Assembly: GCA_017619935.1 (NCBI GenBank)
Contig: JAFZRJ010000010.1
Location: 1-52,543, forward strand
Length of the DNA stretch: 52,543 nt
Source: Muribaculaceae bacterium
GTDB lineage: Bacteria > Bacteroidota > Bacteroidia > Bacteroidales > Muribaculaceae
Direction of reading: 5' to 3'
The position numbers and the translations under genes are program-made. The notes below the pieces were generated by a model that saw nothing but the letters and a program-made list of their open reading frames with translations, did not search any database and was not told the origin of the DNA. Positions 23,215 to 33,022 of this stretch are shown here, piece after piece. Positions within the stretch are counted from its first letter, which is position 1; the number at the start of each line of letters is the position of its first letter.

Positions 23215-25875
23215 ATGAAACAAGAATGGACAGGACTCACCGAGCAAGAAGTTGTTGACAGCCGACTCAGGCATGGCGACAATGTACTCACGCCTCCACC
23301 CCGCCGCTCGCTGTGGTCACAATTCATAGCGAAATTCAACGATCCACTCATCAAGATTCTACTGGTAGCGCTATTGCTGGCAGTAGGACTGGCTTGTTAT
23401 GAGTACTTCCATCTGGGCACTGGAGCCGAGACTTTTCTAGAACCAGTAGGTATCTTCGTGGCGATTGTACTGGCCACGATGGTGGGATTTGTTATTGAGG
23501 TAAAAGCCAACAAAAAATTCGATATTCTCAACAAAAGCGACGACGACCTGGCGGTGACCGTCTTGCGTGATGGCCGTGTACGACAAGTTCCACGGCGCGA
23601 CATCGTAGTAGGTGACACCGTTTTACTCAACACGGGTGAAAGGGTTCCTGCCGACGGACAGTTGATTGACAGCATGTCGATGGCGGTGGATGAGAGCAGC
23701 CTCACCGGTGAACCCTTAGCACACAAAACCCACTTGACCGAAAAAGCCGCCAAAATGGAGGGCACCTACCCCGCCGACAAAGTTTTGCGCAGTTCCGTGG
23801 TGATGGAGGGGCTCGGAGTGATGAAGGTGGAACAGGTGGGCGACAGCACCGAATATGGCCAAGTTGCTACCAAGTCACAAATTGAAAGCGGGGTAAAAAC
23901 ACCCCTGATGATACAACTCAACAATTTGGGACGACTCATTGCCCGCGCCAGTTATGTGATTGCGGCGCTCATCGTAATAGGACGTTTCCTTGTGTTCACG
24001 CTCAATGAGCCACCGGCCACCGCCATCGACACGATACAATATATCATTGAAACGGTGATGATTGCCATCACGCTCATCGTGGTCAGCGTTCCCGAAGGAC
24101 TGCCCATGAGCATCACGCTGAGCCTGGCTTTGAGCATGCACCGCATGTTACGCAACAACAATCTCGTGCGGCGTTTGCACGCCTGTGAAACAATGGGGGC
24201 CGCTACCGTCATCTGCACCGACAAGACAGGGACCCTTACCCAGAACCAGATGCAGGTGGCTCATGCTTTTTTTGAGCATCTGGATGAAAATGATATTCCC
24301 AGCCAGTTGGTGACTACGAGCATGGCCTGCAACTCCACCGCCCACCTTGATGATAGCGACCCCAGGCACATCAAAGTACTAGGCAACCCCACCGAAGGTG
24401 CACTGCTCATCTGGTTACGCCAGCATGGTATCAATTATTTTGATATCAGACAACGCTATAGCATCATCGAGCAAGTCCCGTTCAGCACTGAGCTGAAATA
24501 CATGGCCACAATAGTGGAAGGACCAGATGACAAAAAAGTTTTGTTGGTCAAAGGCGCCCCTGAAATTATCATTCAAGCCTGCAAACTGGATGATAACGAT
24601 ATAAAAGAACAGCTACACGGCTTCCAGCAGAAAGCCATGCGCACTCTGGCTTTTGCCTATGCATACGTTCAAGTCGATATTGTCGCTGAAGACCTGCAAC
24701 ACTTGCTACAAAGCGATATAGAACTGAACTTCTTGGGATTTGTAGCCATCAGTGATCCTGTGCGTCCCGATGTGCCTGCCGCTATTCAAGACTGCCACAA
24801 TGCGGGTGTGGAAGTGAAGATTGTCACCGGCGACAATCCCGACACCGCTCGTGAAGTGGCACGTCAAGTAGGCATATGGACTGACTCCGACACCACTCAA
24901 TCTGCGCTCATTACCGGCAATGAATTTGCCTCGATGACCGATGAAGAGGCGATGGCCATCGCCAAGAGCATCAAAGTGATGGCACGCGCGCGTCCTGCCG
25001 ACAAGGCCCGGTTAGTAGAACTGCTGCAACGGCAAGGCGAGGTGGTCGCGGTAACCGGTGACGGTACCAACGACGCTCCGGCGCTTAAAAAAGCTCAGGT
25101 AGGACTGTCGATGGGTGACGGCACACATGTGGCCCGCGAAGCCAGTGATATCACCATTCTCGATAACTCCTTTGCCAGCATCAACAAGGCTGTGCTGTGG
25201 GGACGCTCATTGTACCGCAACATCCAGCGGTTCATCCTTTTCCAGCTCACCGTCAACGTGTGCGCCTGCATGGTGGTGTGTGTTGGCTCGTTCCTGTGCA
25301 AACAGCCACCGCTGTCGGTAACACAAATGCTTTGGGTGAACTTGATTATGGACACTTTCGCCTCTCTTGCGTTGGCGTCATTGCCGCCTAACAGCATTGT
25401 CATGAGAGTGCCACCGCGCCGCAACGGGGAGAACATCATCACTCAAAACATGATGAAGACCATCTTCGGTGTTGGTTTCACGTTCGGTTTCCTCATGATT
25501 GCCTTATTCCTTACGATTCTTAACCATCAAGTGATTGGCAATGGAGGCAGCATCATCAGTCAGAACATCTCAACCATCGAGTTGACCGTTTTCTTCACCA
25601 CTTTTGTCTTTTTGCAATTCTGGAACCTGTTCAACGCCAGGTCGTTCGCCAGCGGACATACGGCTTTGCACAATTTTAAAGACAGCAAGACATTCTTTGC
25701 GGTGGCATTAGCCATTCTGGTGGGGCAAGTCCTCATTGTCCAATATGGTGGAGCGACATTCCATGTCGCACCCATGCACTTCATGACATGGATTATGATT
25801 GCACTCATCACTAGCCCGGTGTTTTTCATAGGTGAAACATGGCATTTCATAAAAAGAATAAAAATCCATAAATAA
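23215..25875 (+). CDS. Calcium-type (P2B-like) P-type ATPase
   Basis: The 886-residue cation pump has all P-ATPase landmarks: the actuator TGE motif (SSLTGEPLAHK), VPEGLP in helix M4 (292-297), the phosphorylated D336 in CTDKTGTLTQNQ, and TGDGTNDAPAL (614-624). Ten membrane helices are expected, and M6 carries VNLIMDTFASLALA. The pattern is that of PMCA-like Ca2+ exporters common in Bacteroidales; other divalent cations cannot be excluded. It is translated from the same message as pyrC (4-base gap). A calcium exporter fits an envelope rich in calcium-binding dockerin-like modules, but the link is speculative. Confidence 0.9.
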   Translation: MKQEWTGLTEQEVVDSRLRHGDNVLTPPPRRSLWSQFIAKFNDPLIKILLVALLLAVGLACYEYFHLGTGAETFLEPVGIFVAIVLATMVGFVIEVKANKKFDILNKSDDDLAVTVLRDGRVRQVPRRDIVVGDTVLLNTGERVPADGQLIDSMSMAVDESSLTGEPLAHKTHLTEKAAKMEGTYPADKVLRSSVVMEGLGVMKVEQVGDSTEYGQVATKSQIESGVKTPLMIQLNNLGRLIARASYVIAALIVIGRFLVFTLNEPPATAIDTIQYIIETVMIAITLIVVSVPEGLPMSITLSLALSMHRMLRNNNLVRRLHACETMGAATVICTDKTGTLTQNQMQVAHAFFEHLDENDIPSQLVTTSMACNSTAHLDDSDPRHIKVLGNPTEGALLIWLRQHGINYFDIRQRYSIIEQVPFSTELKYMATIVEGPDDKKVLLVKGAPEIIIQACKLDDNDIKEQLHGFQQKAMRTLAFAYAYVQVDIVAEDLQHLLQSDIELNFLGFVAISDPVRPDVPAAIQDCHNAGVEVKIVTGDNPDTAREVARQVGIWTDSDTTQSALITGNEFASMTDEEAMAIAKSIKVMARARPADKARLVELLQRQGEVVAVTGDGTNDAPALKKAQVGLSMGDGTHVAREASDITILDNSFASINKAVLWGRSLYRNIQRFILFQLTVNVCACMVVCVGSFLCKQPPLSVTQMLWVNLIMDTFASLALASLPPNSIVMRVPPRRNGENIITQNMMKTIFGVGFTFGFLMIALFLTILNHQVIGNGGSIISQNISTIELTVFFTTFVFLQFWNLFNARSFASGHTALHNFKDSKTFFAVALAILVGQVLIVQYGGATFHVAPMHFMTWIMIALITSPVFFIGETWHFIKRIKIHK

Positions 25876-25907
25876 TTTGGTGATTTCTGCTGCATTGACT
25901 AAATTTG
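25876..25907 (+). promoter_or_regulatory. Promoter of the sugar-nucleotide dehydratase gene
   Basis: TTTG (25876-25879) and TAAATTTG (25900-25907) are 20 bases apart, a full match to the Bacteroidota pattern; it begins just after the ATPase stop codon. Confidence 0.8.
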
Positions 25908-25942
25908 CAAATTGCTAATAAATAGAAAACACGACATCGTTG

Positions 25943-27931
25943 ATGTTAGATAGTTTTTTCAACCGATTATTTGATCTGCGCATTGTCAGACTCTTCAAGA
26001 TAAACACCACGCCACGGTGGATTATCTTCCTCATTGACATGCTCATTGTGGCCGCCAGTTATATTCTGGTGGTGCTGGCCGACATGTACGCGCACAGTTC
26101 ACTGCTCACGCCGTTGTCGCTCCTCGGCAACTTTGCGATAGTGATGGCCGTGTATTTCATTGTCACCTATCTCAGCAAGATTTATACATGCGTAATACGC
26201 CTCTCGGTGATCGAAGACCTCTATCGAACTTTTTTGGTCGTAATTGTTTCCACAGTGATTCTCCTACTCATCAATGGCATAACCGGGTTCTTCAACTCCC
26301 CCATTATGCGCATGTGGAACATTATGATTATAGGTGCGCTCACCTTCTCCATCATGACCATCGAGCGACTCATGATCAAGTACACATACATGAGGCTCAC
26401 TAACATCGCCTCAAGCCGCCGGCGAGTGCTCGTGCTGGGCACCACACTTGAATCGCTCATCCTTGCCAATGCGTTGAAGAACGAGATTGACGGCCGATAT
26501 AACCCCGTAGGACTTCTCAGCATCAAGACAGGCAAGGAGAATGAAAACATCAACGGGTTCCCTGTCTATCGTTTCAATCCCGAAACGGTAGGCGACATTT
26601 TCATTGAGCATGGCATCTATGCGCTCATTTTCGCTTCGAGCCATTTCGAACTTATGCGTAACGGGTTTGCCGATTATTTCCTGCAGCACAACATAACCCT
26701 ACTTGGTTTCAACAAAGTCCAGGAATACGATGACAAGGACGCCAACAGCAACGAAGATTCCCCCACCAACATTTCCACCTACGTGAAAGAGGTGCAAATC
26801 GAGGACTTGCTGGGTCGCGACCCCATTGTGCTCAACAACAGTTTAGTGCGCAACACCATGCGAAACGGATGCGTACTCATTACAGGTGCTTGCGGTTCTA
26901 TTGGCAGTGAGATTGTGCGACAAGTGGCCGCTTACCATGCCAGCAAAATCATTCTCGTCGACCAGGCCGAGACCCCCATGCATGACATGCAGTTGGAACT
27001 GAGCAAATCATTCCCGGAGGCCGACATTGAACTTTTCATCGGCGACGTGCAGAATTACCATCGCATGGAGGAAGTGTTTAAGAAGTTCCATCCGCGATTT
27101 GTGTTCCATGCCGCGGCCTACAAACATGTGCCCATGATGGAACTGAATCCCACTGAAGCCATCCTCACCAATGTATTGGGCACCAAGAACATCGCCGACC
27201 TTGCATTGAAATACGGTGTATATAAGTTTGTCATGATTTCAACCGACAAGGCTGTCAATCCCACCAATGTGATGGGATGCTCCAAGCGTCTAGCCGAAAT
27301 CTACTGTCAATCGCTATTCTTTGATGCTTCCAAACGAGGTATGAGCACACAATTCATCACCACACGTTTCGGCAATGTGCTGGGCAGTAACGGCTCGGTG
27401 ATTCCGCTTTTCCGCAAGCAAATCGAGGCTGGCGGACCGGTGACCATCACCCACAAGGAAATCATCCGTTACTTCATGACCATTCCCGAAGCTTGCTCAT
27501 TGGTGCTCGAAGCCGGATGTATGGGTAACGGCGGTGAAATATACATTTTCGACATGGGTCAGCCTGTACGCATCTATGACCTGGCCGTGCGCATGATTTC
27601 GCTCGCCGGACTCAAGCCTGATGTTGACATTAAAATTGAAGAGGTGGGACTGCGTCCAGGCGAAAAACTGTTTGAGGAACTGCTCAATGACAAGGAAAAG
27701 ACCACCGCCACCATGAACAAGAAAATCATGATTGCCAAGGTCAGAACCTACGACTACCCTGACGTGTGCAACTACATCGAACAGATTGTCAACTATGCCA
27801 ATGAAGGCAACGTGCACGATATGGTTTACACCATGAAGAAGTTTGTGCCCGAGTATAAGAGCAATCATTCCGAGTTTGAGGCCATCGACCAAGAGATTGA
27901 AGAGGTCTCGCCACAAGTGACGGATAAATAG
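25943..27931 (+). CDS. WbpM/PglF/CapD-type membrane UDP-sugar 4,6-dehydratase
   Basis: The 662-residue protein has four N-terminal membrane helices (about 22-150), a degenerate CoA-binding-like nucleotide fold (about 155-290) and an extended short-chain dehydrogenase domain. The NAD motif is GACGSIG (315-321). The catalytic region ISTDKAVNPTNVMGCSKR has Met444 in place of the usual tyrosine, followed by Lys448, which is the hallmark of the large dehydratases of the WbpM/PglF group. They convert UDP-GlcNAc to the 4-keto-6-deoxy sugar, the first step to bacillosamine or fucosamine-type sugars for capsule, O-antigen or protein glycans. The ATG at 25943 was chosen over an adjacent TTG. No other glycan genes adjoin it. 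Confidence 0.92.
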   Translation: MLDSFFNRLFDLRIVRLFKINTTPRWIIFLIDMLIVAASYILVVLADMYAHSSLLTPLSLLGNFAIVMAVYFIVTYLSKIYTCVIRLSVIEDLYRTFLVVIVSTVILLLINGITGFFNSPIMRMWNIMIIGALTFSIMTIERLMIKYTYMRLTNIASSRRRVLVLGTTLESLILANALKNEIDGRYNPVGLLSIKTGKENENINGFPVYRFNPETVGDIFIEHGIYALIFASSHFELMRNGFADYFLQHNITLLGFNKVQEYDDKDANSNEDSPTNISTYVKEVQIEDLLGRDPIVLNNSLVRNTMRNGCVLITGACGSIGSEIVRQVAAYHASKIILVDQAETPMHDMQLELSKSFPEADIELFIGDVQNYHRMEEVFKKFHPRFVFHAAAYKHVPMMELNPTEAILTNVLGTKNIADLALKYGVYKFVMISTDKAVNPTNVMGCSKRLAEIYCQSLFFDASKRGMSTQFITTRFGNVLGSNGSVIPLFRKQIEAGGPVTITHKEIIRYFMTIPEACSLVLEAGCMGNGGEIYIFDMGQPVRIYDLAVRMISLAGLKPDVDIKIEEVGLRPGEKLFEELLNDKEKTTATMNKKIMIAKVRTYDYPDVCNYIEQIVNYANEGNVHDMVYTMKKFVPEYKSNHSEFEAIDQEIEEVSPQVTDK

Positions 27932-28024
27932 CCGCATTCCGAAGATTACATTTAATCCTCTTTTATTCATTGTTAATTATAGAACTGCAGCCCCCACAAT
28001 TTATAAATAATTGTTAATCGGCGC

Positions 28025-28054
28025 TTGCGGTTTTTCCATAATGTCGTAATTTTA
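28025..28054 (+). promoter_or_regulatory. Promoter of the PCMD operon
   Basis: TTG (28025-28027) and TAATTTTA (28047-28054, one mismatch) are 19 bases apart, 33 bases before the start codon. Confidence 0.55.
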
Positions 28055-28087
28055 CATTTTGTTTGGAAAATTGCGAATTAGACGACA

Positions 28088-29245
28088 ATGAAATATATCT
28101 CAAAAACTGTTGCAACGATACTGGTCACAATACCATTTTGGGCCACTTCTTGCTTTCAGGATGAGCCACTCAACGCCGAGTGCGACATTGAGCGCATACA
28201 AATCACCATAGACCATCCCGAACAGTTCTTTTTTCAGGTTACCGACTCGATGCAAACGGTCATCACGACCGACAGCGTCATCACATTCGAAGTGCGCAGC
28301 CACGCCGATATTACGGCCTTGGCTCCACGATTCACGCTCACCGATGGTGCGACCATCTCACCCGCTAACGGTAGTGTTCAGGACTTTTCTAATGGGCCCG
28401 TACTCTATACCGTCACCTCGCAAGATGGCCGATGGACAAGGCGTTACTGGGTGGAGTTTATCCACAAAACCATTACCGTCAGCGACACGCTCAAAATTGA
28501 CTTTGAGCATTACGAACTTGAACCGACCAACAACAGCTACTATGTGTGGTACCAGCCTCAAGACGACGGTTCTCTTTCCACACTATGGGCGAGTGGAAAT
28601 GGAGGTTTCTGGATTTCCAAGCGGTCGGCAAAACCCAATGAATACCCTACAGTGCCTGAGGAAAACGGACTCGACGGAGCCTGTCTGCGCCTCACTACCC
28701 GCGACACCGGTCCTCTCGGAGCAGCTATGAACAAGGCCATTGCAGCTGGCAACTTCTACATGGGCGAATTCGACATCTCCGTTGCAGCTCGCACTCCACT
28801 GAAAGCCACAAGATTCGGCAAGCCCTTCGACCGCAAACCCGTGAAGTTCATAGGAAATTACAAGTACCAACCCGGGCCAACATTCATTGACAAATACAAA
28901 AAGCCCGTTGTGGGACGTACTGACTGCGGATCGGCCTATGCCGTGCTTTACCGCAACCATGATGCTGACGGCAACCCCGTTATGCTCTTTGGCGACGATG
29001 TGCAGACCAATCCCAACATTGTCGCCATAGCCAAAGTGCCAAACATCCACCCGACCAACTCCTGGACCCCCTGGGAGGTGGAATTCAATTATTACACCGA
29101 ACTCGACACCGAGTTGCTTGCCAACTACGGCTACAGCCTAACAGTGGTCTTTTCATCGAGTGTTGACGGTGATGTTTTCGAGGGCGCCATTGACAGCGAG
29201 ATGTTGGTCGATAAGGTGCGCGTTGTGTGCGTGCGCGAAGAATAG
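28088..29245 (+). CDS. PCMD-domain surface lipoprotein
   Basis: The 385-residue lipoprotein has a lipobox at Cys22 (WATSC). The N-terminal part (about 30-130) is an Ig/DUF5018-like fold (ITALAPRFTLTDGATISPANG, YTVTSQDGRWTRRYWVEF). The C-terminal part (about 140-380) is a putative carbohydrate metabolism (PCMD) domain with IDFEHYELEP...WYQPQDDGSLSTLWASGN and the late strand VDKVRVVC. PCMD proteins of Bacteroidales are often next to outer-membrane barrels and are thought to bind glycans (inference of the family, not proven). The next gene, 9 bases on, is such a barrel, so the two probably form a surface complex. Confidence 0.85.
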   Translation: MKYISKTVATILVTIPFWATSCFQDEPLNAECDIERIQITIDHPEQFFFQVTDSMQTVITTDSVITFEVRSHADITALAPRFTLTDGATISPANGSVQDFSNGPVLYTVTSQDGRWTRRYWVEFIHKTITVSDTLKIDFEHYELEPTNNSYYVWYQPQDDGSLSTLWASGNGGFWISKRSAKPNEYPTVPEENGLDGACLRLTTRDTGPLGAAMNKAIAAGNFYMGEFDISVAARTPLKATRFGKPFDRKPVKFIGNYKYQPGPTFIDKYKKPVVGRTDCGSAYAVLYRNHDADGNPVMLFGDDVQTNPNIVAIAKVPNIHPTNSWTPWEVEFNYYTELDTELLANYGYSLTVVFSSSVDGDVFEGAIDSEMLVDKVRVVCVREE

Positions 29246-29254
29246 TTCATTCAA

Positions 29255-30046
29255 ATGAAGACGACAATGAGTTTAATTCGACGATATATTGTGATGACGG
29301 TAGTGATGATGATGGCTCTTGCTTTTCATGGTCACGCCCAGAACATCCAGGAACAAGGTTTCACGAAAGGGAAATACCAAGTCAAAGCCCGTTTGGGTTA
29401 TAACATTGGCGGCACCATGCCGCTGGGAATGCCCGCTTCTATCCGCAAATTGAACAGTTATTCATTACAGATGACGCCAGCCGTTGGGGCCGATTTCCTT
29501 TTACCCATCGATGCTTCCCGTGGTGTCCAAATCGGATTGATGTTTGAACACAAGGGGATGAAAGAAGATGCCAATGTGAAGAATTACCACATGGAAATCA
29601 CCCAAGGGGGACAAACCCTATCGGGTATGTTTACAGGTGATGTCACTACTAAGGTATCGCAATGGATGCTCACCGTGCCCATTCAAGCCGTCTGGCGAGT
29701 GAAAAAAGTGAACCTCAAGTTCGGTCCCTACGTTTCCATCATCATGGGACAGGAGTTCAGCGGATGGGCTCACAGCGGGTATCTCCGCGTCAACGACCCC
29801 ACCGGTCCTAAAGTGGAACTTGGAGAGGTTGAAAACGAACGTGGCAACTATGATTTCAGCGAACACTTGCGAAAAGCACAGTTCGGCATGACGCTAGGTG
29901 CCGATTGGAACCTGGGTGGACGACTTGGACTATATGCCGATGTCAACTGGGGAATGACCGCGGTTTTCCAAAGTGATTTTCACACCATCGAGCAAAATCT
30001 CTACCCCGTCTATGGCCAGTTGGGAATCACTTATCGAATCAAGTAA
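29255..30046 (+). CDS. PorT-like outer-membrane beta-barrel protein
   Basis: The 263-residue protein has a long signal peptide ending in GHAQ and an eight-strand type barrel (alternating strands such as YQVKARLGYNIGG, GVQIGLMFEHKGM, WMLTVPIQAVWRV, VNLKFGPYVSIIMG). The terminal strand is YGQLGITYRIK. This is the OMP_b-brl_2 / PorT-like fold. It is translated with the PCMD lipoprotein (9-base gap) and 22 bases ahead of the next secreted protein. The substrate or partner is unknown. Confidence 0.82.
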   Translation: MKTTMSLIRRYIVMTVVMMMALAFHGHAQNIQEQGFTKGKYQVKARLGYNIGGTMPLGMPASIRKLNSYSLQMTPAVGADFLLPIDASRGVQIGLMFEHKGMKEDANVKNYHMEITQGGQTLSGMFTGDVTTKVSQWMLTVPIQAVWRVKKVNLKFGPYVSIIMGQEFSGWAHSGYLRVNDPTGPKVELGEVENERGNYDFSEHLRKAQFGMTLGADWNLGGRLGLYADVNWGMTAVFQSDFHTIEQNLYPVYGQLGITYRIK

Positions 30047-30068
30047 ACAACTAAATTATTAATTAGAT

Positions 30069-32216
30069 ATGAAAAAATCTTTTACCCTTTTGGTTGCCGC
30101 AGCTTGCTCTTTGAGCATGCTGACAGCAAATGCTACAACGGTTTCGGTTGCCGCCAACGGTAACAACTACAACATCACCGTTGATGAAATCACTATCAAT
30201 GACGTGCCAGCCATCCAACAAGGTGGTGTCAATGTGCTGGCTATCAACCGCGACGGAGTGTCGCTGTTAGTCCGTTTTACCGACACCAACACACTCGTGG
30301 CCGATGGCACCGTGAATGGTTCTGACATCCACTACGTCAGCGACGGAGCAAAAACTTACGCCGCTGGATTCCAAATTCCCAGCAGTGACTTTGAGAATTG
30401 GAACGAAACCACCAGTGAGCCTGTCAGTGGTTGGCACAGTTTCCAAACATGCTTTGGTAGTTCTTCCGCAACGGCAAGGAGTCTGGGTGGCAAACTCTAT
30501 TGCAGCAACTATACCACCGCTGAAAAAGCGACATATCCTAACGCTGGAGATCATTATGCCACAGTAGAATCCAAAAACGTTGTTTTTTCCATCGCCAATG
30601 GCACAATAACCACAGGTCGTCTGAAAGCAGGTTCAACATCGGCAACTAACACTGAAAACCATAGCGAGATGGACATCAACAAAACGTACACTGACGATTA
30701 TGCCAAGTATGGTCCCTTCTATGTGTTGCTTCAAGCAGAGCCCGACGCCATCAAAACCATGTTAAAGGTTGTGTTGAAAAACTCCAACTCCAAGGCCAGT
30801 TTAAGTGCCGCTATCACCGATGGCACTTATTACCAAGAACCGAAAGACAAAAACTACACCAACGTGGCCGCCACAGCGGGAAGCACAACTATCGCCAATT
30901 GCGATTGGACGGAGTTTTCATACCCCTTCACTTATAATGAAGGTGTAGAAGCCAAAGCCATTCTGGTAACCATCTCAACCAACGCCAACCCCGGTCAAGG
31001 TTCAGGAGGCGACCAAGTTTCAGTCGACAATGTAGAGTTGGTTTATAACAGCAACATCACCGGCATTACAGCCACAGGCCTCAATGATTTCAGCTTCAAT
31101 GCCGACACCCACAATTACGTTATCAACTATAGTGGCGCCCCCTTAACCCTTACTGCCGACAACTTTACGGTCACCACCAACGGACGCGCCGCAATGACGG
31201 TGAAGAACGTCGAGGATATGGGGCGTGGCAACTATCGAATCACCCTGGGCGCTTACTCAGCCGATATGCTTAACGGCTCGGTTTATACCATCACCGTGAA
31301 CCGTGAGATGGACAACGTTTGGGCGCTAGGCAACGTGAACGGCAATGAATGGGCTGCCAACTCAGGTGCGCTGATGACCTATAATGCAGACGACGACACC
31401 TACACCCTCGACATCACCACCACCAGCACCGCCTGGTTCAGCTTCACAAAAAGACTGGCAACAGGTAACACCTATGATGACTGGGATGCTATCGCCCCCT
31501 ATCGATTCGGTGCCAACACCGAGGGAGAAGGCACAAACTTCGTGATGCGCAAGATGTATCTGGGGCAGGAATTGGAACTTGCACAGGATGGTTGGTACAA
31601 TGCTTTCGAGATTCCCGCAGGCAATTACACGCTCACCATCAAGAACCTTGACGGCGACCGCAAGCTCATCATAAATGGCGACAGTTGGCCCGAACCACGG
31701 CTTTTGGTCTATGGTTCATTCAACAACTGGAGTGATTATGACAATGTCATTGAAATGAATCTCAACGAGGGCGCCTACAGCACAAGCTACCAATCCATTG
31801 ACAATGGCGACGGCTACAGCTACTTCAAGTTCATCAAGAAAGAAGCCGGGGAGCAAGACGCCGTGATCGGTGCGGTCAGCAATGGCGACTTCCTAGTTTC
31901 CAACGAATTTTTCAACACCGAACTGTCGCTCACTGCCAACAACGGACAAGCCTACAGAATCCCAACCGGCGAATACACCCTTACCGTCAACCTTGACGCG
32001 ATGGAACTCATCATCGGCGCCGAACAGCCTGAATACCCCCGCGGCGATGTGAACGGCGACGGCAAGGTGGACGTGGCCGACGTGAACGCAGCCATCAATA
32101 TCATTCTAGAAATGAAACAACCCAGTGATTATGTTGGTAACGCCGACATTACTGGCGACGGCAAGGTGGACGTAAGCGATGTAAACGCCATCATCAACAT
32201 TATTTTGACTCAATAA
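30069..32216 (+). CDS. Secreted PCMD-like / SusE-F-like protein with dockerin-like module
   Basis: The protein has 715 residues. The signal peptide ends in ANA. A calycin-like start (24-95) leads to a PCMD-like domain (about 98-330; DFENWNETTSEPVSGWHSF, SVDNVELVYN). An Ig-like stretch follows, then two modules of the second SusE/F-like type (WALGNVNGNEWAANSG, about 416-540; VYGSFNNWSDYDNV, about 548-650). A two-repeat dockerin-like end closes it (DVNGDGKVDVAD, DITGDGKVDVSD). It is the third gene of the PCMD operon. The combination suggests a secreted glycan-binding protein that is tethered by its C-terminal module; the ligand is unknown. Confidence 0.85.
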   Translation: MKKSFTLLVAAACSLSMLTANATTVSVAANGNNYNITVDEITINDVPAIQQGGVNVLAINRDGVSLLVRFTDTNTLVADGTVNGSDIHYVSDGAKTYAAGFQIPSSDFENWNETTSEPVSGWHSFQTCFGSSSATARSLGGKLYCSNYTTAEKATYPNAGDHYATVESKNVVFSIANGTITTGRLKAGSTSATNTENHSEMDINKTYTDDYAKYGPFYVLLQAEPDAIKTMLKVVLKNSNSKASLSAAITDGTYYQEPKDKNYTNVAATAGSTTIANCDWTEFSYPFTYNEGVEAKAILVTISTNANPGQGSGGDQVSVDNVELVYNSNITGITATGLNDFSFNADTHNYVINYSGAPLTLTADNFTVTTNGRAAMTVKNVEDMGRGNYRITLGAYSADMLNGSVYTITVNREMDNVWALGNVNGNEWAANSGALMTYNADDDTYTLDITTTSTAWFSFTKRLATGNTYDDWDAIAPYRFGANTEGEGTNFVMRKMYLGQELELAQDGWYNAFEIPAGNYTLTIKNLDGDRKLIINGDSWPEPRLLVYGSFNNWSDYDNVIEMNLNEGAYSTSYQSIDNGDGYSYFKFIKKEAGEQDAVIGAVSNGDFLVSNEFFNTELSLTANNGQAYRIPTGEYTLTVNLDAMELIIGAEQPEYPRGDVNGDGKVDVADVNAAINIILEMKQPSDYVGNADITGDGKVDVSDVNAIINIILTQ

Positions 32217-32237
32217 CATTTCATTATAGCAACAACT

Positions 32238-32813
32238 ATGAAAAAAATCGCATTATTTCTTACAGCCGCCTTGTGTTCAATGGCCATGATGGCCACTGAA
32301 TACGCCGGCAAACTCACTGTTAACGTGAATGGAGAAGTGATTTCGGAACAAGAAAACGTGAACATCTCCATCGTCAACAATGAAGACGGCACAGCAAACT
32401 TGAACCTCAACAACTTTGTCCTGGGCAACACGGCAGAAGATGGTATTCCCGTGGGAAATATCAATCTGGAAAAAGTGCCCGGCGTCAAGGCTTGTGGTTT
32501 CAACGCTATCGCTATCAATCAAGACCTCTTGATTACCGAGGGCGACCTCGAAGGAGTCGTCTATTGGCTGGGGCCAGACCTGCAGGAAGTGCCCATTCGT
32601 CTCATTGCCTTGTACAACGATACTGAAGTACGTGTACACATCGACATCGACATGACGGAAACCGACCTTGGTCAAGTCATCGAAGTGGATTTTGAAACTC
32701 CAGGTGTCGACAAACCCGCCTCATCGGGCGTAAGAGGAGACCTCGATGGTGACGGCAAAGTGGACGTGAGCGACGTGAACCACGTCATCAACATCATCCT
32801 GGATCTGGAATAA
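32238..32813 (+). CDS. Small calycin-like secreted protein with a single dockerin-like repeat
   Basis: The 191-residue protein has a signal peptide ending in MMA and a complete calycin-like barrel (about 20-155): EYAGKLTVNVNGE opens it and VPIRLIALYNDTEVRVHIDID closes it. It has only one dockerin-like repeat (DLDGDGKVDVSDVNHVINIILDLE) instead of two. The stop follows directly, so the second repeat is truly absent and not lost to a frameshift. It is the last gene of the PCMD operon and precedes a strong terminator. The half module could bind its partner only weakly or act as a dimer (inference). Confidence 0.85.
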   Translation: MKKIALFLTAALCSMAMMATEYAGKLTVNVNGEVISEQENVNISIVNNEDGTANLNLNNFVLGNTAEDGIPVGNINLEKVPGVKACGFNAIAINQDLLITEGDLEGVVYWLGPDLQEVPIRLIALYNDTEVRVHIDIDMTETDLGQVIEVDFETPGVDKPASSGVRGDLDGDGKVDVSDVNHVINIILDLE

Positions 32814-32840
32814 GAACCGATTCATTGACGAAATTGATGG

Positions 32841-32879
32841 GTTGGCGCTTGGCTTGAGCTATGCGCCAACTCTTTTTTA
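32841..32879 (+). terminator. Intrinsic terminator of the PCMD operon
   Basis: GTTGGCGC (32841-32848) pairs with GCGCCAAC (32863-32870), followed by TCTTTTTT. Confidence 0.92.
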
Positions 32880-32954
32880 GTCACTCACGCTCATATGATA
32901 CCACGTCAAAAATCTCGCCGAAAATCTGACATTTTTTTAAAAAAAGCGCATTTT

Positions 32955-32988
32955 TTTGTGATAAAACGAAAAATTATTTCTATATTTG
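32955..32988 (+). promoter_or_regulatory. Promoter of the 33023 gene
   Basis: TTTG (32955-32958) and TATATTTG (32981-32988) are 22 bases apart, a full match to the Bacteroidota pattern. Confidence 0.75.
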
Positions 32989-33022
32989 CACGTTGATTTT
33001 TAACTAACCAAAATTCCAAATT

